This document shows positions 35,356 through 47,173 of a DNA stretch of 64,000 nucleotides, piece after piece (positions within the stretch are counted from its first letter, which is position 1; each line of letters starts with the position of its first letter). Position numbers and translations under genes: made by a program. Location of the stretch: NCBI GenBank assembly GCA_019059635.1, contig JAGVRJ010000005.1, forward strand, positions 1,178,001 through 1,242,000, given 5' to 3'. Source of the stretch: Proales similis (lineage: Eukaryota; Rotifera; Eurotatoria; Ploima; Proalidae). The notes beneath the pieces are model-generated. The model searched no databases and had not been told where the DNA came from. It worked only from the letters and a program-made list of their open reading frames with translations.

Positions 35356-38300
35356 CTCAAACAGCAGTTGGTTCAACTCGTTCTTTTCGTCTGATCTCCA
35401 CTTCAATTACAAACTCTTTCTATTCTGCTTGCGTTCGTTCGCGCCTAGTTGACGTTGCGACACTGCGCACTCAGTGCATTTTTCATGTCTAAAATGACAA
35501 ACACAGTGGACATTTAAGAAAGCGCAGAAATCGAACGAACCAGCCGACCAATGAGAGAAACAAAGACAGGCACACGTCTAGATTCAGACGAGAACACCAA
35601 CTAGTAAATGAAATGAAGGCTTGAGAACCAGTGGCAAACAATTAAGAAATGTAATTTTTGCTCGGAGAGATAAACAAAATAGAGACGAAAAGACGAAGGG
35701 ACGAAAACAAGTGTCGCTCGCTGTTGATGGCAGGCGTGTTGACCTAGAATAAGTTCCTTTAAATGTCAATCTAGAGAAAATGGTTGGGGACACGGACACG
35801 GTAGAAAGTCTAGTTCCAGGCAGCTGCTTGCTGCTCAAGACTCGTCTTCTCGAACGCTCAGGCAGAAGATTTCTCAAACAAAAATAGGAGACGGTTCAAT
35901 ATTCTGACTAAAATTCGAGTTGGCTGCTTTGACTTTGCGTCATATCGGCTCGGATCTTGAGGGCCAGCCAGCGGCAACATCTCAAGGGCTGCTTGCTCGC
36001 TTTTTTGATCGAATGTGAAAGAGAGGAGCACGAGCGTGAGGACAATTGGCTGCCAGGCGTGCGTACCTACATTCCCAAACGAGCTAATTAAACACACAGC
36101 AATGCACGCCGCTCGAGTAATTAAGGCAATCGAGTAGATAAACATTTGCTGGCGATTGATTCATCATAGGCCGCACTGGCTACTTTCGGCCCGATCGCTC
36201 AATTATAATTTTTCGCTTTGCTTCACAAATGGGATAAACAAATAGGCAGTAAAAGGAGAACTATAGCTGCTGTGGTGATCGAATCGTCGATCAGCTTTGC
36301 TCCTACTGCTCATACGACTCGGCTCGGCTCTGCTGTTAAAGAGGCCTGTTTGATTGTAAATAGAGCAGCGAACGCCGCCTATTCTAATTGAATGATTGCT
36401 TGGGCTTGATGGCGGGACGCGGCCCATAACGGCTGCAGCATTCTCCGGCCTGTTGGTGGTGTCGGCGCATACGAGATCTGCTGACCGTCTGACGGCCTGC
36501 ACTCAGTGTATTGGCACATAAGGCGAACTCGTTCAGTTGGCTTATTTAAATCTAGACGAGGGCAATTAATAATCTCGCTGTTTCCTCTTGTTTCGGCAAA
36601 ATAGCAAAATATTTGCGCGCACGTGCGCCTCAATTATTTTGAAATAAATCAAAACGGAGACCATATTAAGGCGGTCATCATTGACGGCCGGCGTCTTGAG
36701 CTTCATCATCATCATCATTAAGTAACCAAACAGACGAGCACTAGACGCCGCCCGGCAATCATCATCATAGTCGTAAGCATCACAAGTTCATTAGACGAAT
36801 TTACTCAATCTAAGCAATCCGGCTCTTGGCCTCTTCTTGCCGACCATTTGTTGACCAAGACATGCGCAAAGATGGGAAATTCGCGCCGTTTGTTCCCGCA
36901 CGTTCTGCTTGTAAACGATGACAATTTAGGCCAAGAGGTAATAGGGCTGATGTTGTAAATGGCTCGTTCAATCTCACCTCTGCTTGTTTTCGTCCTGCAC
37001 AATTCAAGGCGATCGGATTGCAGGTTTTTGGCAGTCAAACTAAATATATAGTAACCAAGCGTTCTCAATTGTGAGCTAAATAAACAACAAGGCTCTTTTG
37101 AGAGGAGGCAGAGCGATCTATTCCCACTTGGGTGCGTTTATTTAGTCCGAGCTTATCTTTCAGCTCAAATATTGAATCCATAATCGCTATGAAAATACAG
37201 ATCACCCAATGGACTCCTGAGTGGCGAGTAGGACCGCATTCGATAAGATTGTGTACGCCGTCTATGGTCTCGGTCTGGATTCGAGCGCGCGTGTGTGTGT
37301 GTGTGTGAGTGTGTGAGAGTGAGTCAGTGAGTCAGTGATTGAGTGGGCGCGAGCAAGCAATATAAAGCAAAGGAATTTAAATGAATGAGAGCAAGCAAAC
37401 ACAGGTCAGCATAAAGTGTGTGTTAATGGTTGAAGCGCGCCCACTCCTCTATTTAACGGCGCGCTCGGCTCATTTTCCAGTCCTCTCCCACTTGAGTGCT
37501 ATTTTTTTTTTTTTTTTGAATAAAGTTATTTAATTTATAAGAGAGAGAGAGCGAGAGAAAATTGCTCGCCAAATTAAGGGTGCGAATAGACGAACAAGGA
37601 GAAGAAAGGAGAAGAAGAGAAAATAAATAAATGCTTCAAGTGTCGAGTACGTGCTGAACGGAACGCCAAAAGTAACCAAGACAGAGTTGACCCGATGCAT
37701 GCCGACCAACAGACGCAAATATATCTGTACGGCGGCAAGCATGATACCCTAACAATAGGCGCCAGGCTAGCCGATCGCATTGTTAGATTGAGCTCTTATT
37801 TTAATTGGAAGCCAAGTATTTGCCTCAGAGTGTGCAGACACACGAGTCCGATTCTGTTGTTCGTATGATCAAGTATGAGCTCCAAGAGGACCTTGTACGG
37901 CATCTGGGTAGTTTTCATTCACTACCTGGCAGACAGGAAGCGATCAATTAAATAGAAAACGCCTGCGCTGTTTATAAAGCCGAAGCAAGATCGAGGTAAT
38001 TCAACACTCTGCCCCACTATTTTCATCCTTTTCGACTGCATTCAAATTGTGACCATTCACTCGTTCATCTTTCGGTCTATTTCAAGTCACACAGAATCTC
38101 AATGAATGCTAATTTCGAGCATAGTATGTGAGCGCACGTGTCAATCGAGGCCAATTGACGCTTCTAAACTGAGCTGGACTCGGTAAATAAAGAGAGCGAT
38201 TGTATGCTTGCACTTCGATTAGCAACTGCTCAATGTTTTATGTCGGCCGAGCTGCCGGCAAATATTTTCGATTTTGATTATTGAAACAGCAACCAGTGAG

Positions 38301-41070
38301 CGAGTTCAGCTCACAGTCGAGCGAGTTTAATTTACTCTAGAGAAAGTAGAGTGCAAATGTGTGAGAGACGAACCTTTCTAAACCGAAAGAGTGTCCGCCT
38401 GAGATTTTGGTGTGTTAGCAAGAAAAGTGACACATTCAAAGCAAGCCGGCGCGTCTCTTTGAGCTCAAGAACAAACCGTAGAGATTTGGCTCTCACTCAA
38501 GTGTAGACCTGAGATTTACAGTTCTATTTAGCTCGCTGGGCGTATTGTAGTCAGACTAAGACTACAAACTAGGAAAAGTAAAAGAATTAAGAAAATAATG
38601 AAACGAATGAGCCCGGCGAACGATACATGGACTTTACCAAAAGGCTTTTTATTGATGTTGATCTCGCTCTTACTTGTGCTGATTTGTTTGGATGATTTAC
38701 GCAGAACACAGAAACACAACGCGCACACACATACGCACACAAACAAATGGATAGGGAAGAGCCGGTTATACAATCTAGAGGATTTGAAGGTGATTTAGTT
38801 TCGACTTGGAATAGTCAATGAAAGTAAAAATTGGCGATCGTCAAGGCAGCATGGAAGGCTAAGGTTAAGCTGTTGTTGGGCCAGCAAGCCAAAACGTGCA
38901 AAAATGAAGCGAAAGATTAAATCGAGTTTGGCAAAAATTCGAAAGCAGTGCGGACCAAACCGACCAACTTGAAAGAAGAAAAGCGGACACTGAACTGAAT
39001 GATTAAAGTCAACATCAAAAAGCCTGGATTAAAAGACAATTTGATTATTGTCATCACAAATGATGATGCGTTGTCAATCGGTGGAGGCTTTTGAGTGACG
39101 AGCGCCGAGCAAGAAGCCTTCACGCTCTAAATATAGCAAAATATCAACAGAGAGAGAGAAGGAGCGAGGCACAGTGGCAAATCTTAAAGATCAAGACGAA
39201 TGCGTCAAACACTGAACGAGAGTGGGATAGATGGCGCAAAAGTTCTTGCAGTCGTTAATTTACAAGCAAACACCCGTGAACTAGCATTTTTGGTCCATGC
39301 CTGCCTTGCATTCAAATTCAAGACGAACTGCCTTCAGCTCGGCCTTTTCATGCCAAGTCCAGTCTATTTTCGAATTGAATAATCCTGATTGATCCTGAGC
39401 TGATTATGAGCCCATCCCCAGTCTTGTGCTCATACTCCAATAAAACGAGTATTAAGCATCGGCCGAAAGCGAATTTAGGCCAGATGGGTTTATGTAATTT
39501 AGACGCTCTAATTTATTCGAAAGATTGATGATTACCATGATATAAACGTTGATGATGATGATGATGATCAAAACGATGATGATAGAAGCGCGATTGTTGT
39601 TTTTTGTTTAATATGACTACTCTTGGCCTCAGTTTGAGTATGCACATTCATCGACCAGAACGTCTGCCGAAACGCTTGTCTGGACTTGAGCAAATGTTTT
39701 TCTCGATTCGCTTGTTTGCCTGCCTGCCTGCTTGCCTGACGGCCTAATAACTGCGAGCTTCATTTTTTTTTTCCTCCTCAATAATAATAAGAAAAAACCT
39801 AACTAGGCAAGGAGCCAGGCAAATAACTCGCGCTGACTAACTAGTTAAGCAAATCGCGTGCAGGCGGCCGAGGACTAATCAAAGGCGAAAATCGGCTTAG
39901 AAAAGAGAGCCTGAAAACTAAATCGCGCCTTAAATGTGCTTTGTTGCAATATTAATGTTTCGGATTTAATAACGATTGAGCGCATTTTAACCGGGTCAAT
40001 CGAATATATGTGTCGAACAGGTTTAAATGTGTGTGTGTGTGTGTCAAACTGAGAATGTAGCCGCCATCCGGTGGGAAAAGGTGACATGAATCTCGCGTCT
40101 TGGGTTCTTTTCTCTTTGCCCCTCTCTTCCTAAACCTCCACGAATCGCTCCGCTGAGACCTCCTTAATCAGCTCGACGCAAACTAATAAGACTCGATGGC
40201 TAGTTCTAGCGCGCCCGTAGACTAATAGACCTATCACAAACAACACAGAATATTTGCGGTCCAAGAGAGTCGTGAGCTCGGCCTCAATATACTGGGAATT
40301 TGGGCGTTGAGTGCGAGTCCAAGCGAAGCGAACTACTACTCGTGGGGAGAATGGCTCCTATCTGAGAAAGTATGCGCGGGCGTAAATAGCGATATAAACA
40401 GCGCGCCGTGATGATATTTGATAATTGAAGCAAATGAGTCTTGATTGCGTAAGATTATCTTCTTAGCCTTCTATTTCTGTTTTCTTTTCAGCTCTCTGTT
40501 GGTCTAGTATTGTTCATTTAATAGATGCTCTTTATGACCAGCTTGTTTACAAGCTCATGAGCCCGTACAATACATACTCTTCTGCTGCTGCTGCTGCTTC
40601 TGTGTGCGTGTTTTTGTACCGGTCGTCGAGTTGCAGTTCGCGCGTCTATTAACCAATTTGCCCGAACCAAAACACAGATAATAGAAGGAAAATATTATTC
40701 TGGCTAATCGATCTACAATCGACTTGATCAACTCAAGAGTGTCGGTCATATATTCAACTCAAGTTATTGCTCGCTCGGAGTGCTTAATATCAATTTCTGA
40801 GCACAGTCGATTAAACCAAAATAAAAACAAACACTCGAAAAGGTTGACGAGCGTCTTGAAGATGATGAGACCAACATTTTGTCGTGGCCCAATGCAACAA
40901 AAAAAGTCTCCCCTCCCCACACACACAAGCAGGTCGAAATAAGCGAATGAGAAAGGAGAAAATGAAATAATTGCATTGAATTATTCACAACTTAAAGTCT
41001 TATCTCGTCAGTCTTAATGTGCAGCTCGAAAAGTCGGACCGGATCTGTCAATTGAATTTTCATTCGCGCC
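35356..41070. other. Gene-poor 5.7 kb between GRIP and EXOC5 (divergent)
   Basis: GRIP and EXOC5 point away from each other, so this region includes both 5' flanks. It has gt-rich stretches (37289-37322), a T17 run at 37502-37518, tgatgatg repeats (39550-39585), a ctgctgctg run (40581-40596) and short ga runs. No exon is convincing. A minus-strand stretch at 37796-37903 preceded by a plausible acceptor has coding-like codons but no recognisable family. The frame upstream of the GRIP ATG stays open for 17 codons back to a stop, with candidate acceptors near 35405, so a further 5' GRIP exon here is possible. Confidence 0.5.
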
Positions 41071-43824
41071 ATGGCCCATTATATTCTGAAGGAAATTGAT
41101 CAAGTGAGTTGAGTTGCAGTAAAGGACCACTGAGTTGTTTTAAATGTAAAACAAAAGGAGCCGTTCTCGTTCGAAGCTCTGATCGAAAGTTTGACGTACA
41201 AGGCTACCAAAGGCAGTGTGGGACAAGACGACTTTGATCCGCTGATTTTAGAGGACATATTTAGGAAAACGATCGACGACCTAAAGCAGATAAATGAGAA
41301 GAGTCAAGCGAAAATAAAGCAGCTTGAAGCCGACTCGCTGCGGGAAAAGGCGTTGTGCCAGAAGAGGAGTGAATCGCTTGAGAGCAATTACAAGCAATCG
41401 TTCGAGCATTTGACCGAAATAGACGAGCGAATTGCGTCAATCTCGAGCAAAATGTCCGAGATGGGCTCACAATTGGAAAACTTGAGCAAGCCTCGTTTCA
41501 ACTTGTACGAAGCTCAGAAGACGGCCAAATACTTTGACAAATTCATGAACGGCGTGGACACAACCGGAGTGTTTGCCGACGATTCAAAGCTCGAGCAAGC
41601 GGCCGAGATGATCTACAAACTTCATTTGCTGTCGGCAGATTTAAAAGGGCCAAAGTTCGACCAGGCGAACGTTTTGATCGCCGCCAAGTATGAAGAAATC
41701 GAGGCCAAGCTGATCGATCGATTCCACGCCGCATTCAGAGCAAATGACACGAAAGCGATGAAAAAATTCATTTCAATTTTGTCCAATTTCAAGGTAGACT
41801 CGGGCCCCATCCTCCCCTCAATTGAATGTTCTTTGCTCAAAAACAAGATTTAAAGGGCTACAACGAATGCGTGAGCCAGTTCATAAAGAACTGCGAAATG
41901 GTAAGCTTCATCGCTCGCTTTAAAAGCAATCTTTGAATTGATTCAAATCGGCCTTGTTCTTGTCTTTTTGGCAGAGCATCCTCAATTCAAAAGATTTATT
42001 CCAAGAGATTCAGCCGATTTGCAAGCGAACAAACGAAATTGTCAATCAAGTATTTCTAAACAACGAACGCGTCATGGAACAGTTCATCAAAGACCTCTTT
42101 CTCACTCGCGTTCAAGTTGGTGCCTTTTCCTCATTCGACTTGAATCATTCGGATGCAAATGAAATTTAAAAAAAAAAAAGGAATTTGTAAACACAAACGC
42201 GGAAAAGTATCGCGACAACGATCCAGAGCGATACTTGGACACAATTCATCTCTACTATAGCAAGTGAGTCAATCGTGACTTTTCTCATGACAAATCCTGA
42301 AGCCTCAACTGAAACTGGAAGGAACAAGAAAATATTCAAGGAACTGAGTGAGATGATGAAGATACCGGTGGAGAGCGCATTCTTTAATAAACTGCTCAGT
42401 GAAGTGTATCAGACACACTTGAAAGACTACTCGACAATGGAGTCGAGAAACCTGCTGGCCAAGCTGCGCAATCTGCTCGATCGGTTCTACGAGTCTATCG
42501 AGCATGTGAAGAGAAACGCCCAGGCCGGTTTTGTGTCCAACTTGCTGTCCAAGAACACAAATTCGAAAATTGACGAGTCGTTCATATCACACGACGTTGT
42601 GACTCTCTCAATAGACGACGCTAAAAAAGCCATCACTCGAATTCAATTGGTAAGGGCTGTTCACCGGCTCGTTTCGTTCTTGACTAATTAGCCAACTCCG
42701 ACAGCTTTGCGAGCCGTCGGCTCAAAGCGCCGCCATTGAAGAAGTGTTTGACTTGATCTGTCAGTTCATCTGCAGGGAGCACATGATCTATGCATTTGAC
42801 TTGCACATAAACGCGCTTCAGTCGGTCGATGCCAAGCAAGAACTCGACCTGTCCACATTTCCGATGATCAAACGCCTGAGCGAAACAATTTATTTATTTG
42901 AGAACTTTTCAAATTCAACTGTTCTGCCGGCCGTGCTGTAAATAGTCTCCAACTAATTCGCCTTAATTCCTGGTCTATCCCAACTTGCTTCACTATTTTC
43001 GAAAGGTCGAATCCATCGCATTCCAAAATAACAAACAAACTCAAACAAGTGCTAGGCGAACTGGAAGGCAAAGTCGACTTGGCTCTTGATCGGTAACTAC
43101 CAAAAGCTAGCACCTGTTGAAATAATCACCTTTAATCAAGTATCTCTCTCTGCCTCTCTTTATCTCTGCGTGTGTTAAGAGCGCTCAATACGATTTGCAA
43201 TCGAGTCAAACATGTTCTGACCGTTGAGCAGAAGAAAAGCGACTTTAAGCCGGAGAACAATGTTAGAGCTGAGCAGCAGACGTTGGCCTGTGTAAAAGCC
43301 ACTCGAATAATTGAGACGCAAATCGGAAAAATAAACGCCTGCCTTGATGGACGCAACATCAATTTCACGCTCAAAGAGCTCGGCATCAGATTCCACAGAT
43401 GTGTGTATGACCACCTGTTTCGATTCGAGTACAACGAACTCGGTAGGACTTGCGAAATCCAATTTCATTTGAATTTCGATATTTAAAACGCGACAAAGGT
43501 TCAATGGTGCTGATGCTCGACATAGCCGAGTACAGGAGCTGTTCAAAGAATTTTCGAAGCTCGATGGTCGAGCGACTGTTCGACGTGCTCTACAATCTGT
43601 GCAACCTGCTTGTGGTTCAGCCGGCCAATTTGCCGGACATTTGCTCGGGCGAGGAGTTGGTAAGAGAAAGCCCTGCGCGAATGCACACTCAAATAGACCA
43701 ATCGCTTCTTCTTACTTAAACAAAGATCAATCTGAATCGAGACATAATCGAGTCGATTGTGGCGCTTAGATCCGACTATAAACTAATCAAGCAGCAGTTG
43801 TTCAGACCAAAACGGCCCAATTGA
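41071..43824 (+). CDS. EXOC5: Exocyst complex component 5 (Sec10)
   Basis: Eleven exons: 41071-41103, 41161-41793, 41856-41900, 41975-42115, 42181-42263, 42322-42649, 42705-42937, 43006-43092, 43180-43442, 43499-43659 and 43726-43824. The product is 701 aa (human 708). Matches run along the whole length: HLTEIDERIASISSKMSEMG, PRFNLYEAQKTAKYFDKFM, FKGYNECVSQFIKNCEM, VEQKKSDFKPENN, LKELGIRFHRCVYDHL and LCNLLVVQPANLPDICSGEE. Sec10 is a core exocyst subunit that tethers secretory vesicles to the plasma membrane, and it is coiled-coil at its N-terminus. Introns are 55-87 bp. Intron 4 ends in a run of A's before its AG, with no pyrimidine tract. AATAAA at 43886-43891, 62 nt past the stop, is a good poly(A) signal. 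Confidence 0.95.
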
Positions 43825-44134
43825 GCGACTATTTGCCAATCAAGTGCAATCGTTCGACAAAAATTCATTTTCAAATCATTTCTGAATAAAAGTGACCGAT
43901 CTAAAACTGCACCTATTTTAGGTTGAATTGAAGGCAAAATAACAGACCAAACCAATGAGGCGAGCGTACAAGTGAGCTCGTGCCCTCGTTGGCTAGCAAC
44001 CGATGAATTTAAACGCCCTGAATTATAATTTTTAATCATCCTGCTGCTGGTTGCAACTTGTTGCTGAATTTCTATCCATTTCATCCTCTTTTGCCTGCTC
44101 GTTGTCGTTCGGCTTTCATTCTAAAGCGAGTAAA
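43825..44134. other. Short intergenic spacer EXOC5 to FSIP1
   Basis: This 310 bp stretch holds the EXOC5 3' end (AATAAA at 43886) and the FSIP1 5' flank, both plus strand. Such close same-strand spacing leaves about 240 bp for the FSIP1 promoter. No other element was seen. Confidence 0.5.
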
Positions 44135-46440
44135 ATGGATCCAGGTGATAAAGTAGGTGCAGCCTTCATGATATGATTCGAGCAAGTAATGTCCAAAAGC
44201 TCGACTCAATAGTCTGATAGCAGCAGCACCTCGTCGTGGCATTTTCGTGAGAGCCGGTCCGACCGAGAAGGCTCAGTGGACACTCTTGAGCTTCTACGAG
44301 GTACTCGATTCACTGACAGAAACGTTGAAATGTGTGGTTACTCACGAGCGGTTGCTTTCAGACAGCTCGGATATGGACTCGATTTCAAATGCTGGCCGAC
44401 CCGCCGAGGAGAACAACGATGCAAGAGAAGACGAGAATAGCGAGCAGAGTGAAGCGGAAACAGTCGAAGCCGTGGACGATAGAGACGAGCAAAACTACCC
44501 GAGTGAATCTGATTCAATGAGCCATGTGAGCACCAGCGAGAGCCAAGAGGCATTGGCCGCCATTGAAACAAATGAGCATTCTGACCTAATCGGACTCGAG
44601 CCGAAACTGAGAGACGCGTGGATAAAAATGCGTCAACTTGACAAGAAGCTTGAGCGAGCGCTTGCCAGAGAAAAAGAAGTCAAGCGAGAAACGTTAAAGT
44701 TAATAGAAAAGAACAAAGCTCAGCTAGAAATGCTGCGTCTTTCGAATGGCCACCGCGAGACTAAATTAGAGGCAAAGAACACAGACAGCTTTCTGGCACT
44801 GCCGTACGTACATCTTGAAGAGGAAGATGTCGATGAGCTACTGCAACCAGGCACTCCGGTCTTTAAAACCCAACTGCCAGACATAAACGAAGAGCAGGAA
44901 GGTGAGACAAACAGGAAGGGTTCGTCACAAACTAGTGGACAAAGATGCGAATCTATACAGTCAAAAGTGCCGACGTCCGAGTCGAACCAAACAAATGCCA
45001 AACACTCGGTCGGAAGCAATAACTCTCGCTCGTCATTCTCAAAGTCAAAACGACCAGGCAAAGACTTCATCAAGCGAAATATTGAATTGGCGCAGGACGG
45101 TGCCGGCACATTGTCGTTGACCGAAGAAGAGAAAAAACGGCTGGAAGAGCTAATTTCTGATGCCGACGACCTTGAAGACGAGAGGACCAAATGGCAAACA
45201 ACGGAGGACGGCACCTTAATCGTCGAGTACGATCCTAGAGCGTTGGTCATCGAACAAGGCGAAGGCTTCAGCTACGACAAAAGCTCGGCCGAGCGTATTC
45301 GCCAAATTGACTCGGCGTTCATCGACACTCGTTCTCTGCCTTTCACATCTTCGAGTCGAATAAGCTTCCTTTCCAATCAAGTCAGGTCGTCGTCTCTTGA
45401 AGAGCGCATTGACTCTGAGATGTACAGCTCAATGTTGGGAGTGAGTGGTTCTTGATTGCACCATCGACAAAATAAAACAAAAGCTAAACAAAATCTAAAC
45501 AGGATATAAAAGAGCCGAGACAAATAAAATTGGACGACGAGTTTGACTTGAATCAGTTTGGCGACAGATTTCTTCGAGAGGCTCGACTGAGTCGTCGACA
45601 AGAGCAGCACTTGAAATTCATCGAACTTGAACTGCTCAGACTGCATAAATCAGAAGCGAGCGACGCGTCCGATCTAACCGAGAGCATAGGCGAGGTAAAC
45701 ACCAACTCCGGCTTTTCAATTTGAGCTGTCAAGCAATTGAATTAGGACTCGTCCTCGACTGTGTCACTTTTAAGCGAAGCACAGATCAAAATGCTTTTAC
45801 AAGAAGTGAGCCAGACCACACGGACAGGATTCAGCTCAGTTGTCAATTTGAAAAAGTATTTTCTTTTCTGGTCGAAAATTCAAATCAAAAAGCAGTTTGT
45901 CTATTTGTTGAATCAGCAGTGCCAAATTAGAACCTTTGGAAGAAGAGAACGAGCTGGCTCTGGTCGAAAGAGAAGAGAGCGACTGGCCACATTTGGATGA
46001 ACGATTGGTCTCAAGTCTTCTTGAGCAAGCCAAACAAGAAGGCATTCAACCGATCGATCCAGAGCCAAATGGTAAATGCCAAATGCCTCTGCTGAAATCA
46101 AAGAACAAACACTTAGGAGTTGATGATCAAAGCTGAGCCATTTCATTCTTTTTACGAGGATGCTTTGTTGGCCCTGGAGTCGAGTCGTTTACAAGAAAAG
46201 GAGGAAAAACAAGAGCAGGAGGATAGAAAAGAAAATGAGCCAGGCTTTCCCAATGATCAGCTCAGAGCCGAGACAAAATGTAGCCAATCGGAGTCAAACG
46301 GATTCTTGCCTAAACTAAGCCAAGAGCAATCGGCGGACGATTTGAACAGCTCCAAAAGCCTTCAGCTGAGCGAATCGAGCGTCAACAATTCAACTGAGTT
46401 GCTCACTCTTCCCAAAATCGATTCACGCTATCTATTCTGA
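44135..46440 (+). CDS. FSIP1: Fibrous sheath-interacting protein 1 (FSIP1) orthologue
   Basis: Six exons: 44135-44144, 44221-45440, 45503-45694, 45746-45855, 45917-46071 and 46133-46440, giving 664 aa. The diagnostic blocks are LEPKLRDAWIKMRQLDKKLE followed by a charged helix (vertebrate [25 protein letters not shown]), DFIKRNIELAQDG (DFIKRNIELAKES), EKKRLEEL, and a late VSLLSEAQIKMLLQE (LSEEQLKCLLDE). The rest is acidic, Ser-rich and low in conservation. In mammals FSIP1 binds AKAP4 in the sperm flagellum fibrous sheath and acts in sperm tail formation; here a ciliary or flagellar role is inferred. The tiny first exon (MDP) and its acceptor are the least certain part, because several phase-compatible AGs exist at 44219-44226. 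Exons 4-6 were set by phase and by 60 bp introns. AATAAA lies at 46586. Confidence 0.85.
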
Positions 46441-47173
46441 ACGTTTCGTTCAAATCTCTTGCTCTCCAAGTCTGAGTTTACTTTGACCATTTGTTTTCCT
46501 CTTTCCTGTGTTTGGTCTGATTGATTTTCTGGTGTGTTGTTCAAGAGGAGCGCAGAGGCCATGTAGCTCCGAATCACAAGTAAAAAATAAAATTTCAAAA
46601 GACAGGCATTTAAAAAAAAAGACATTTTTGAAGCGAACTGATTTTAATTACCAAAGTGAGCAATTTGAAAGAATTTAAACACTCGAATTTGAATTATTTT
46701 TCAACAATTATTAGACGATGATCGAGCAGGGCAGATGAGAAAGTGTGAAATTAGACGGTCTAAGCCGAGCTGATGAACTAATTGTTTTGATGATTAGCAG
46801 TCTGGCAACTGAGCAAACAGATCTGGTGAATTGAGATTAATTTAAAACCTTCGAACTGAGGGTGTTTTAGGCAAGCAAGATGAGCACTCAATGAGAGAAG
46901 AGATAAAATTAGACTCGAAATCGACCCCTTTTGAGGTCGAAAAATAAAAACTAAACAACTCGTGAACAAGCGAATAAAAGAGAAAAGTAGAGTAGCGCTT
47001 GACTTGAACCAAAAAAAAAGCGATGCTTAGATGATGCCCGATGCTTCAGCAGATCATCAAATGACAAGAAAAACAAGTTGACGCGCATTTTCAGGTCCAG
47101 GAATGGAATCATAAATACACGGCGATCATCGCTGAAGACAATTTCAAGGTTAGAGGACGAGAAAGAGAGTGGG
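46441..47173. other. Convergent 3' region between FSIP1 and the E-protein gene
   Basis: Both genes end here. A plus-strand AATAAA at 46586-46591 suits FSIP1. The rest is AT-rich and unremarkable. No coding stretch is supported. Confidence 0.4.
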
